This document shows, one piece after another, positions 37,363 through 44,640 of a stretch of DNA of 64,000 nt. Below the pieces are notes generated by a model. That model was not told the DNA's origin and searched no databases. It saw only the letters and a program-made list of their open reading frames with translations. A program made the position numbers and the translations under genes. Positions within the stretch are counted from its first letter, which is position 1; every line of letters starts with the position of its first letter. Origin of the DNA: Sphingopyxis sp. OPL5 (lineage in GTDB: Bacteria > Pseudomonadota > Alphaproteobacteria > Sphingomonadales > Sphingomonadaceae); the NCBI RefSeq assembly GCF_003797775.2, contig NZ_CP060725.1, positions 1 through 64,000 on the forward strand. Reading direction: 5' to 3'.

Positions 37363-38073
37363 ATGACCGGGTCGCACCGCTTTGCCGATGCGCCGCTCGG
37401 GCTGCTGCAGCATCGCCCGCTCGAACGGCGCGCGCGCCATTGCCACGACAACGCCTTCGTCGCGGTGGTGCTCGAGGGCGGCTATCAGGAGGCGGGGGAC
37501 GAAGGCCGCTTCGACGTCGGTCCCGGCGACGTCCTGATCCATCACGCGTTCGAATCGCATCTGGGCCGCATCGCGGCGCGCGGCGCCCGCGTCCTCGTGC
37601 TCGACCTGCCGCCCGCGCTTGCCGCCACCGCGCATGTCCGCGGCCATGTCCGCGACCCCGACCGCCTCGTCCGCCTCGCCGCGCGCGACCGCGACGCCGC
37701 CACCGCCGCGCTCGCCGGGGATTTCGTCGCCGCGCCGCCGTCGGCGCTCGACTGGCCCGACCTGCTCGCCGGCGACCTCCGCCGCCTCGACCCCTTCGCG
37801 CTGTCCGCCTGGGCCGAGAGCAAAGGCGTGCGCGCCGAAACTCTCAGCCGCGGCTTCCGCGCCGCCTATGGCTGCACACCCAAGGCGTATCGCGCCGACG
37901 TCCGCGCCCGCGCCGCGCTCGCGGCGATCCGCACCACTGGTGAGGCGCTGACCGCGATCGCCCATCGGCTCCACTTCACCGACCAGGCGCATATGACCCA
38001 CGCCGTCGCGCGGCTCACCGGTGCCACCCCGGGTTTCTGGCGGCGAGGTCAATTGGCTACAAGACCCGCCTGA
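37363..38073 (+). CDS. AraC family transcriptional regulator
   Basis: The 236-residue protein has a cupin-like N-terminal sensing domain (RHCHDNAFVAVVLEGGYQE, GPGDVLIHHAFESH) and a C-terminal double helix-turn-helix AraC domain (about 165-230: ETLSRGFRAAYGCTPKAYR, TAIAHRLHFTDQAHMTHAV). The ligand is unknown. It follows manC by 4 nt and precedes a DUF885 gene by 48 nt, either of which may be its target. Confidence 0.9.
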   Translation: MTGSHRFADAPLGLLQHRPLERRARHCHDNAFVAVVLEGGYQEAGDEGRFDVGPGDVLIHHAFESHLGRIAARGARVLVLDLPPALAATAHVRGHVRDPDRLVRLAARDRDAATAALAGDFVAAPPSALDWPDLLAGDLRRLDPFALSAWAESKGVRAETLSRGFRAAYGCTPKAYRADVRARAALAAIRTTGEALTAIAHRLHFTDQAHMTHAVARLTGATPGFWRRGQLATRPA

Positions 38074-38121
38074 TCCGATCGTGTAGGGCTGGGACAACAC
38101 ACCTCGTCCGGAGACCTCCCC

Positions 38122-39942
38122 ATGCTCGACCGCCGCACGCTTCTCGCCACGCTCGCCGCGACCTCGGCGCTCGCCGGCGCCCGCGCGCACGCGATGCTCG
38201 CCGAACCCGCCAGCGAGGGCGACAGGCTGACCGCGCTCTACGAACGCATCTACGACCGGCTGATCGACGAAAGCCCCGAATTCGCCGCCGCGCTCGGGCT
38301 CGACAAGGGCGAGCGCGCGGCACTCAAGGCCAAGCTCGACGACCGTTCACCCGCGGGGATCAAGAAGAACCACCAGCTCTATCGCGACGGCCTCGCCGAC
38401 CTCAAAAAGATAAACGTATCAAAGCTTTCGGGCATGGACCTCGTCAATTACGAAACCTTCCGCGGCCCGTGGGAGGGCTATGTGAAGGCCTATGACACAT
38501 TCTCCTACGGCCTCCACAGCTGGCCCGAACCGCATCCGGTGACCCAGTTGTCGGGCGCCTATCGCGCGGTCCCCGATTTCCTGATCAACCAGCATGCAAT
38601 CGCCGGGGCCGCCGATGCCGAAGCCTATCTGGCGCGCTGCGCCGACTTCGCGGTCCAGCTCGACAACGAAACCGGGCGGCTCAAGGCCGATCATGCCAAT
38701 GGCATCATCCCGCCCGACTTCGTCATCGACCGCACCCTCGGCCAGTTCGACCGCATCTGGGCCCCCGCGCCCGACGCCAACGGCCTGACCACCAATATTG
38801 CGGCGAAGACCAAGGACATCCCCGGCGACTGGGCGGCGCGCTGCGCGGCGCTGATCGAGGACAAGATATACCCAGCGATGCAGCGTCAGGCCGCCGAACT
38901 TCGCGCGGTGCGGCCAAAGGCGACGCACGATGCCGGCGTCTGGCGCCTGCCGCAGGGCGAGGATTATTACGCCTATGCGCTGCGTTTCGCGACGACGACG
39001 GGCATGTCGGCAGAGGAGGTGCACAAGCTCGGCCTCGACCGCGTCGCCGACCTGTCGGCGCAGGCCGACGCGATCTTCAAGGCGCAGGGCATGACCAAGG
39101 GCAGCGTCGCCGAACGGATGCGCGCGCTCGGCAAGGACCCGCGCTTCCTCTATCCCAACACCGACGAAGGCAAGGCGAAGCTGATCGCCGAGCTCAACAA
39201 CCAGATGCAGGCGATGCAGGCCCGCCTGCCCGAAGCCTTCGGCCGCCTGCCCAAGGCGAAGGCCGAAATCCGCCGCGTCCCCGCCGATATCGAGGATGGC
39301 GCGACCGGCGGCTATTATCAGGTCCCCGCGCTCGACGGTTCGCGCCCCGGCGCCTATTATATCAACCTGCGCGATACCGCCGAAAACCCCAGCTGGACGC
39401 TACCCACGCTGACCTATCACGAGGCCTCGCCGGGCCATCACCACCAGATCGCGCTGGCGCAGGAAGCGACCGGCATCCCGCGCCTCCGCCGCCTGCCCGC
39501 TTACTCGGTCTATACCGAGGGCTGGGGCCTCTATGCCGAACAGCTCGCCGACGAGATGGGGGTTTATGAAAACGACCCGTGGGGCCGGCTCGGATATCTG
39601 CAAAGTTACATGTTCCGCGCCGCCCGCCTCGTCGTCGATACCGGGCTCCACCATTATCGCTGGACCCGCGAGAAGGGCATCCAATATTATAACGAGACGC
39701 TCGGCACCCCCGAACCGTCGAACGTCACCGAGATCGAACGCTATTGCGTCTGGCCCGGTCAGGCGACGAGCTACATGGTCGGCCAGACCCGGTGGGTGGC
39801 GATCCGCGAAAAGGCGAAGGTCGCGCTCGGCGACAAATTCGACCTTCGCGCCTTCCACGACACCGCGCTGTCGGCGGGCGCGATGCCGATCGAGGTGCTC
39901 GCGGGACTGATCGAGCGCTGGACCGCGGCGCAACTGGCCTAG
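38122..39942 (+). CDS. Exported DUF885 family protein, probable metallopeptidase
   Basis: The 606-residue protein has an RR-type signal (LDRRTLLATLAATSALAGARAHA, Tat-like) and the DUF885 fold. A metal-binding LTYHEASPGHHHQIALAQE (HExxPGHH) lies at about residues 432-450, with SVYTEGWGLYAEQLADEMG after it giving the third ligand Glu. Such proteins are exported zinc peptidases of the M3/M32-like gluzincin group with poorly known substrates. GGAGACCTCCCC before the ATG is a reasonable ribosome site. Confidence 0.9.
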   Translation: MLDRRTLLATLAATSALAGARAHAMLAEPASEGDRLTALYERIYDRLIDESPEFAAALGLDKGERAALKAKLDDRSPAGIKKNHQLYRDGLADLKKINVSKLSGMDLVNYETFRGPWEGYVKAYDTFSYGLHSWPEPHPVTQLSGAYRAVPDFLINQHAIAGAADAEAYLARCADFAVQLDNETGRLKADHANGIIPPDFVIDRTLGQFDRIWAPAPDANGLTTNIAAKTKDIPGDWAARCAALIEDKIYPAMQRQAAELRAVRPKATHDAGVWRLPQGEDYYAYALRFATTTGMSAEEVHKLGLDRVADLSAQADAIFKAQGMTKGSVAERMRALGKDPRFLYPNTDEGKAKLIAELNNQMQAMQARLPEAFGRLPKAKAEIRRVPADIEDGATGGYYQVPALDGSRPGAYYINLRDTAENPSWTLPTLTYHEASPGHHHQIALAQEATGIPRLRRLPAYSVYTEGWGLYAEQLADEMGVYENDPWGRLGYLQSYMFRAARLVVDTGLHHYRWTREKGIQYYNETLGTPEPSNVTEIERYCVWPGQATSYMVGQTRWVAIREKAKVALGDKFDLRAFHDTALSAGAMPIEVLAGLIERWTAAQLA

Positions 39943-40102
39943 CGCCCGACGTCGCGCCGCCTTGCAAAAAGCGGTCGGCGCAGCTAAAGGCCGCGCCAGC
40001 CAAATCCCGGCCACAGTCTGAAACGGAAAGGAGAGATCATGCGAACCGCTGTTCACACACACCGCATCCTAACTTTCCACCGTCATCAGGATTCTGTGAC
40101 AT

Positions 40103-40118
40103 GGGCACTTTGCTTGCA
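40103..40118 (+). promoter_or_regulatory. Predicted sigma54 (-24/-12) promoter of the RNA-repair operon
   Basis: GGGCAC-TTTGC-TTGCA matches the sigma54 consensus TGGCAC-N5-TTGCA at every informative position except the first T. The invariant GG (40104-40105) and GC (40116-40117) are at the correct 12-bp phase. Transcription would start near 40129, about 93 nt before the GTG of the first gene. In E. coli the related rtcBA operon is sigma54-dependent through RtcR. No RtcR gene lies in this window. Confidence 0.65.
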
Positions 40119-40221
40119 GGCGGCACCGCTCGCCTGACCCTTTCGCGCCGTACCGGCACGAGCCACTATTTCATTACCAAAGGCGCCGCATCGGCTGCTT
40201 CCCTCGCGGGGGAGCTTCGTC

Positions 40222-40710
40222 GTGCGCGCTGATATGTTCAAGGTCATCGTCGAACGCCCGCGCTGCGGTTCGCGACATGTACCATCCGTCAAACTCAAGA
40301 GGAGCGATCCCGGCATCCATTTCGTCGGCCACAAGCGCCAGGTCAAAACCGAGGCACGCTATTACAAGGACCTCAATGAAAATTTCGCCCCGCTGATCCG
40401 CTTCCTGCGGAGCCGGCGCGGTCGCCGCTGGGACGATGTGTTCAGCGAAATCTGCGCCGGGCTCGACACCGGCAGCACGGTGAAGATGCACGTCCGCGCT
40501 CATCTCGACGATTTTATCGCCTCGCGCATCTCGATCGGACGCGACGGCGAATGGATGATGGACGGAGAGGTCCTGGGCCGCAAGGGTCGGTGGAGTTGGC
40601 GTCGCTGGCACTTCTTCGTCGATCCGACCGACGGCATCCTGCGCGACGCGGCCGAACTGGAACGCCGCCTGCCGCCCGCCAACCGCGCGGCGAAAGGCGG
40701 TGGACGATGA
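40222..40710 (+). CDS. Uncharacterised first gene of the RtcB2-PrfH operon
   Basis: The 162-residue basic cytosolic protein has no domain I can name. Notable parts are FKVIVERPRCGSR at the N-terminus, the DLNENFAPLIRFLRSRRGRR-WDDVFSEICAGLD block in the middle and VKMHVRAHLDDFIASR, then a Trp/Arg-rich WRRWHFFVDP near the end. The many Arg/Lys residues and the W(D/N)-VFSEI block suggest an RNA- or ribosome-binding protein. I recall similar proteins beside rtcB2/prfH in other bacteria, which a neighbourhood search should test. The GTG start has GGGGGAG at the right distance; an ATG at 40234 lacks one. It overlaps rtcB2 by 4 nt. Confidence 0.8.
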   Translation: MRADMFKVIVERPRCGSRHVPSVKLKRSDPGIHFVGHKRQVKTEARYYKDLNENFAPLIRFLRSRRGRRWDDVFSEICAGLDTGSTVKMHVRAHLDDFIASRISIGRDGEWMMDGEVLGRKGRWSWRRWHFFVDPTDGILRDAAELERRLPPANRAAKGGGR

Positions 40711-41813
40711 GCGATACTCCGTTCCACCTCGTCGGCGCCGACCCGCGCCTGTTCGATCCGGTCGCGCTCGACCAGCTCGAACGCACCGCCGCGCTGCCCG
40801 GCATCGCGCGGGTCGTCGGGCTTCCCGACCTCCACGCCGGACGCGGCATTGCGGTCGGCGCGGCCTATTGGTCGCCGACGCATATCTATCCGCACCTCGT
40901 CGGCGGCGACATCGGCTGCGGCATGGCGCTTTGGCAAACCGGAGGAGCCTTGCGCAAATTCCGCCCCGATGCCGCCGAGCGCAAGCTCCACGGCCTCGAC
41001 GGCCCGTGGGACGGCGATGCGGCGGCGGTGCTTGCGGCTGCGGGCCTTCCCGCCGACCTCGCCGACGCCTCGCTCGGCACGATCGGCGGCGGCAATCATT
41101 TCGTCGAGTTGCAGCGGGTCGAGGAGGTGGTCGATGCCGAACGCTTCGCGGCGCTCGCCCTTCATCCCGACCGCGTCTGGATGATGGTGCACAGCGGCTC
41201 GCGCGGGCTCGGTCAGGCGATCCTCGACACCTGGACCGCGCGCGGCGCGCTGGCCGGGCTCGTCGCCGACAGCGAAGATGGCCGCGCCTATCTGGCCGAT
41301 CATGACCGCGCGATGGGTTGGGCGGTCGTCAACCGCGACGTGATCGCCGCGCGCTTTCTCGCGGCGCTCGGTCTCGGCGGGCGGCGGCTGCTCGACATCT
41401 GCCACAACAGCGTCACGGCGCTGAGCGGCGGCTGGCTCCACCGCAAGGGGGCGGCTCCCGCCGATCGCGGGCTGGTCGCGATCCCCGGCTCGCGCGGCGA
41501 CTTCAGCTATCTCGTCGAGCCGCTGGAGGGACGCGCCGACGAAGCTCTCCATTCGCTCGCGCATGGCGCCGGACGCAAATGGAGCCGCGGCGATGCCCGC
41601 GCGCGGCTGTCGGACCGCTTCAAGGTGGCCGAACTCGAACGCACCGCGCTCGGCAGCCGGGTGATCTGCGAGGATCGGCAATTGATCTTCGAGGAAGCGC
41701 CGCAGGCTTATAAGGATATCGCGCGCGTGATCGCCGACCTCGAACAGGCGGGCCTCGTCCGCGTCGTCGCGCGGCTCCGCCCGCTCATCAGCTACAAGGT
41801 GAGGCGCGCATGA
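40707..41813 (+). CDS. RNA ligase RtcB family protein (RtcB2, release-factor-H-coupled)
   Basis: RtcB joins RNA 2',3'-cyclic phosphate and 5'-OH ends with GTP and Mn2+. The 368-residue protein has the family metal and guanylation motifs: GLPDLHAGRGIAVG, HLVGGDIGCGMALW (metal Asp and Cys), GGGNHFVELQ, VHSGSRGLGQ and the SLAHGAGRKWSR containing the guanylated His. It is shorter than RtcB1 (about 408) and belongs with the RtcB2 type coupled to PrfH. In E. coli ATCC 25922 the RtcB2-PrfH pair is known to repair ribosomes cut in the 16S decoding centre. It overlaps both neighbours by 4 nt. Confidence 0.92.
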   Translation: MSDTPFHLVGADPRLFDPVALDQLERTAALPGIARVVGLPDLHAGRGIAVGAAYWSPTHIYPHLVGGDIGCGMALWQTGGALRKFRPDAAERKLHGLDGPWDGDAAAVLAAAGLPADLADASLGTIGGGNHFVELQRVEEVVDAERFAALALHPDRVWMMVHSGSRGLGQAILDTWTARGALAGLVADSEDGRAYLADHDRAMGWAVVNRDVIAARFLAALGLGGRRLLDICHNSVTALSGGWLHRKGAAPADRGLVAIPGSRGDFSYLVEPLEGRADEALHSLAHGAGRKWSRGDARARLSDRFKVAELERTALGSRVICEDRQLIFEEAPQAYKDIARVIADLEQAGLVRVVARLRPLISYKVRRA

Positions 41814-42430
41814 CCGAAATCATCCTCCACCTGTCGTCGGGAAGCGGCCCCGCCGAATGCCGCTGGGTCGTCGCCCGCCTCGCCCGCGCCTTCATCCGCG
41901 AGGCGCGGGGCTGCGATGTCGAATGCGAACCGCTGGAGGTGCCCGACGACGATCCGGCCTCGCTGCTGCTGCGCGTGTCGGGATCCGGCGCCGAATCCTT
42001 TGCGCAGCAACGGACGGGGACGATCCTGTGGACCGGGCAAAGCCCCTTCCGGCCAACGCACAAACGCAAGAACTGGTTCGTCGGCGTCGCGCCCGTCGGG
42101 CTGGCCGAAGAGACCGACGAAATCCGCGATGCCGACATCGACTATCAGGCAATGCGCGCGAGCGGTCCGGGCGGCCAGCATGTCAACAAGACCGACAGCG
42201 CGGTGCGCGCGACCCACCGCCCGACCGGCCTGGTCGCCGTATCCCAGGAGCAAAGGTCGCAGCACGCCAACCGCAAGGTCGCGCGGCTAAAGCTCGTACT
42301 GCTGCTCGCCGAACGGCGCGAAGCCGCTGCAGGCGATGCCCGGCGCGACGCATGGGACCGCAATCAGGGTCTCGAACGCGGCAATCCGGTGCGGACCTAC
42401 GCCGGCGCGGATTTCCGCCTCAAGCGGTGA
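41810..42430 (+). CDS. prfH: Peptide chain release factor H (PrfH)
   Basis: The 206-residue protein is a release-factor homologue with the catalytic GPGGQHVNKTDSAVRATH (GGQ near residue 120) and the following basic ARRTHRPTGL-like and RSQHANRKVARLKL stretches. It lacks the long stop-codon-recognition domain 2 of RF1/RF2 and has its own N-terminal segment, as in PrfH. PrfH releases nascent peptides from ribosomes damaged in the decoding centre so that RtcB2 can reseal the RNA. Its end overlaps the convergent kinase gene by 11 nt. Confidence 0.93.
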   Translation: MTEIILHLSSGSGPAECRWVVARLARAFIREARGCDVECEPLEVPDDDPASLLLRVSGSGAESFAQQRTGTILWTGQSPFRPTHKRKNWFVGVAPVGLAEETDEIRDADIDYQAMRASGPGGQHVNKTDSAVRATHRPTGLVAVSQEQRSQHANRKVARLKLVLLLAERREAAAGDARRDAWDRNQGLERGNPVRTYAGADFRLKR

Positions 42431-43754
42431 TGACGGGCGGGTTTTTCGGCAACACCAGTCGCGCCGCCAGCCCGCCCAGCCCGCTCTCGCCCAGTTCGAG
42501 CGCGCCGCCCATCGCCTGCGCCGCCTTCGCCGCCGACGCCAGTCCCAGCCCGGCGCCCCCGGCGTCGCGCGCCCGCGCATCGTCGAGGCGCCGGAACGGC
42601 AATAGCGCCTCGGCGCGCTGACCCGGCGCGATGCCCGGCCCGTCGTCCTCGACCGCCACGACGAACCGGTCGGGCGCCGCCTCGGCGAGGATCAGCTCGA
42701 TCCGCTCGCCGTGCCGCCGCGCATTGTCGATCAGGTTCGCGATGATCCGCTTGATCGCCAGCGGCCGCCCCATGACGAGCAGTTCGTCGGGGCCGCGATA
42801 GGCGATCGCGGCGCCCAGGTCGGCGGCGTTGTCGGCGGCGGTCGACACCAGCGCCGCGACGTCGATCAACCGCACCGCCTCGTCCTCGCCGCTGCGGACA
42901 TAGGCGAGCGTCGATTCGATGAAATGCTCCATCTCGACGAGATCGGCGGCGATCGCGTCGCGTCCCTCGTCGTCATCGAGCAGCGAGGCGCGCAACCGAA
43001 GCCGCTGGATCGGGGTGCGCAAATCGTGCGACACCGCGACCAGCGCATGCGTATGGTCCTCCATCGCATCGAGCAGCCGGAGCTGCATCGCGGCAAAGGC
43101 GGTGGCGACGCGTCGCACCTCGGGCGGCCCCTCGACCGCCAGCACGCCGACTTGGCCCTGCCCCGTCGCGTCGGCGGCTTCGGCAAGGTTGCGCAAGGGG
43201 CGCACCAGCGCATGCACCATGATCAGCGCCAGACCGAGCACCGTCGCGATCAGCAACAGGTGCATCGCGATCACCGCCCCCGGCGACGGCGGCGCCCCCA
43301 GATAGGGGCTGATGCGAAAGGTGATATAACTCTGGTCGGCGAGTTGCAGCGCCCCGATCAGGTCGCGCTCGCCCGCCGCTTCCGACGGGATCAGCGTCAG
43401 CCTGAGCTCGCGCCCCGCGAGGCCCGGCGCCGCGCGGACGAGCCGCGCGCGCATCGTGCCGAGCTGCTCGAAGGACGCGCTGTAATCGGTGATGACGCTG
43501 CGCGGCACCCAGTTCAGCGACAGGCCCCTGGTGGCGAGACGGTGCATCGCACGCTCGCGCCGGTCCACCGGATTCGCCAGCGCCGTTCGTTCGGCCTCGA
43601 CCAGCTGCGCTGCGATCCGCTCGACCTGTTCGACCGGAAGCAGTTCGCGTTCCTGCCAGCGATGCAGCGCGACATTGCCGACGAGCTCGAGAACGACCGC
43701 GCAGATGAGCACCAGCGCGATGCGCGCGACCATGCCCAGCGGACGGCGGCCCAT
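42420..43754 (-). CDS. Sensor histidine kinase
   Basis: The 444-residue inner-membrane kinase has a first helix (ARIALVLICAVVLELVGNV), a periplasmic loop of about 120 residues, a second helix (AMHLLLIATVLGLALIMVHAL), a HAMP linker and a kinase core: ALVAVSHDLRTPIQRLRLR (phospho-His), IIANLIDNARRHGE (N-box), VEDDGPGIAPGQ and GGAGLGLASAAKAAQ. It partners the response regulator encoded just upstream (2-nt gap). The stimulus is unknown; the divergent iron-regulated receptor hints at metal or siderophore sensing. Confidence 0.93.
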   Translation of the reverse strand: MGRRPLGMVARIALVLICAVVLELVGNVALHRWQERELLPVEQVERIAAQLVEAERTALANPVDRRERAMHRLATRGLSLNWVPRSVITDYSASFEQLGTMRARLVRAAPGLAGRELRLTLIPSEAAGERDLIGALQLADQSYITFRISPYLGAPPSPGAVIAMHLLLIATVLGLALIMVHALVRPLRNLAEAADATGQGQVGVLAVEGPPEVRRVATAFAAMQLRLLDAMEDHTHALVAVSHDLRTPIQRLRLRASLLDDDEGRDAIAADLVEMEHFIESTLAYVRSGEDEAVRLIDVAALVSTAADNAADLGAAIAYRGPDELLVMGRPLAIKRIIANLIDNARRHGERIELILAEAAPDRFVVAVEDDGPGIAPGQRAEALLPFRRLDDARARDAGGAGLGLASAAKAAQAMGGALELGESGLGGLAARLVLPKNPPVITA

Positions 43755-43756
43755 GG

Positions 43757-44530
43757 TCAGGCGACGCTGACGTCGGCGGCGAACATATATCCGACGCCGC
43801 GGATGGTGCGGATCAGCGGGCGCGTCTTGCGCCCGTCGCCCAGCTTGCGGCGCAGCCGGCTGATCAGCACGTCGATGCTGCGGTCGGTCGGGGTCGCGAT
43901 CCGGCTGCGCGCCAGTTCGAGCAACCGCTCGCGCCCGATCATCCGCTGCGGATAGCGCAGCAGCGCGAGCAGCAGTTCATGCTCGGCGGCGGTCAGGTCG
44001 ACCTCGGCCCCCGACGGCGCGATCAGTTCGCGGCGGCGCCCATGATAGGACCAGCCGGCGAAGTCGAAACGCTCGGGCGCCGGAATGTCGAGCGGGACAT
44101 GCGTGTCCGCCGCGCGCCGCAACACCGCGCGCACCCGCGCCAGCACCTCGGGCCGCCCGAACGGCTTGGCGATATAATCGTCGGCGCCGAGGTCGAGCCC
44201 GGTCACCCGGTCGCTTTCCTGACCGCGCGCGCTGATCATGATGATCGGCACCCCGCTGCGCGCGCGGATCATCCGGCACAGATCGAGCCCGCTCGCCCCC
44301 GGCAGCATGATGTCGAGCAGCACCAGGTCGACCTGCCGCTCGGCGAGCGCGGTTTCCAGTTCGCCGCCGTCGGCGGCGCCGGTGACGTCATAGCCGCATT
44401 CGCGCAGGATCCGCGACAACAGCGTCCGCACCCCGGCATCGTCGTCGACGACGACGATATGCTGCGGGATCGCCGGGGCCTGTGGAGCCTGCAGGGTTCC
44501 AGGCCGGTCGATGATTGCCAATTGTGACAA
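43757..44530 (-). CDS. OmpR-family response regulator
   Basis: The 257-residue protein has a receiver domain (HIVVVDDDAGVRTLLSRIL, phospho-Asp in LVLLDIMLPG, Lys in YIAKPFG) and a C-terminal winged helix (RSIDVLISRLRRKLGDG, IRTIRGVGYMF). I place the start at a TTG at 44530, seven bases after AGGAG. The frame is open to 44626, but that would run into the Fur box and lacks a ribosome site. It is divergent from the TonB receptor gene and coupled to the kinase gene. Confidence 0.92.
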   Translation of the reverse strand: MSQLAIIDRPGTLQAPQAPAIPQHIVVVDDDAGVRTLLSRILRECGYDVTGAADGGELETALAERQVDLVLLDIMLPGASGLDLCRMIRARSGVPIIMISARGQESDRVTGLDLGADDYIAKPFGRPEVLARVRAVLRRAADTHVPLDIPAPERFDFAGWSYHGRRRELIAPSGAEVDLTAAEHELLLALLRYPQRMIGRERLLELARSRIATPTDRSIDVLISRLRRKLGDGRKTRPLIRTIRGVGYMFAADVSVA

Positions 44531-44608
44531 AGTGTTGCTCCTGCGCCCGGCGGGCGTCTTCGCGATTGACCCAGGGCCCCGTCCGCACCAGTTCGCCCCC
44601 CGAATGTC

Positions 44609-44630
44609 AATGATAATCATTCGCATTATC
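44609..44630. promoter_or_regulatory. Fur box
   Basis: AATGATAATCATT (44609-44621) is a 13-bp palindrome at the core of the Fur consensus, and an overlapping 19-mer at 44612-44630 matches GATAATGATAATCATTATC at about 13 of 19 or more positions. It lies 10 bp before the receptor start codon and between divergent genes, so iron-bound Fur would repress the receptor and perhaps the two-component genes. Confidence 0.8.
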
Positions 44631-44640
44631 GGGGGTAACC

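Noticed and set aside
40039..40137. A 32-codon frame (MRTAVHTHRIL...) with a good ribosome site (AGGAGAGATC)
   Set aside because: It would end across the sigma54 promoter core and shows no domain. The ribosome site is real-looking, so a leader peptide cannot be excluded, but support is too thin to annotate.
40101..40232. A 43-codon frame (MGTLLAGGTARL...) just before the RNA-repair operon
   Set aside because: It lies across the predicted sigma54 promoter, has a weak ribosome site and overlaps the start of the next gene; it is better read as promoter and leader DNA.
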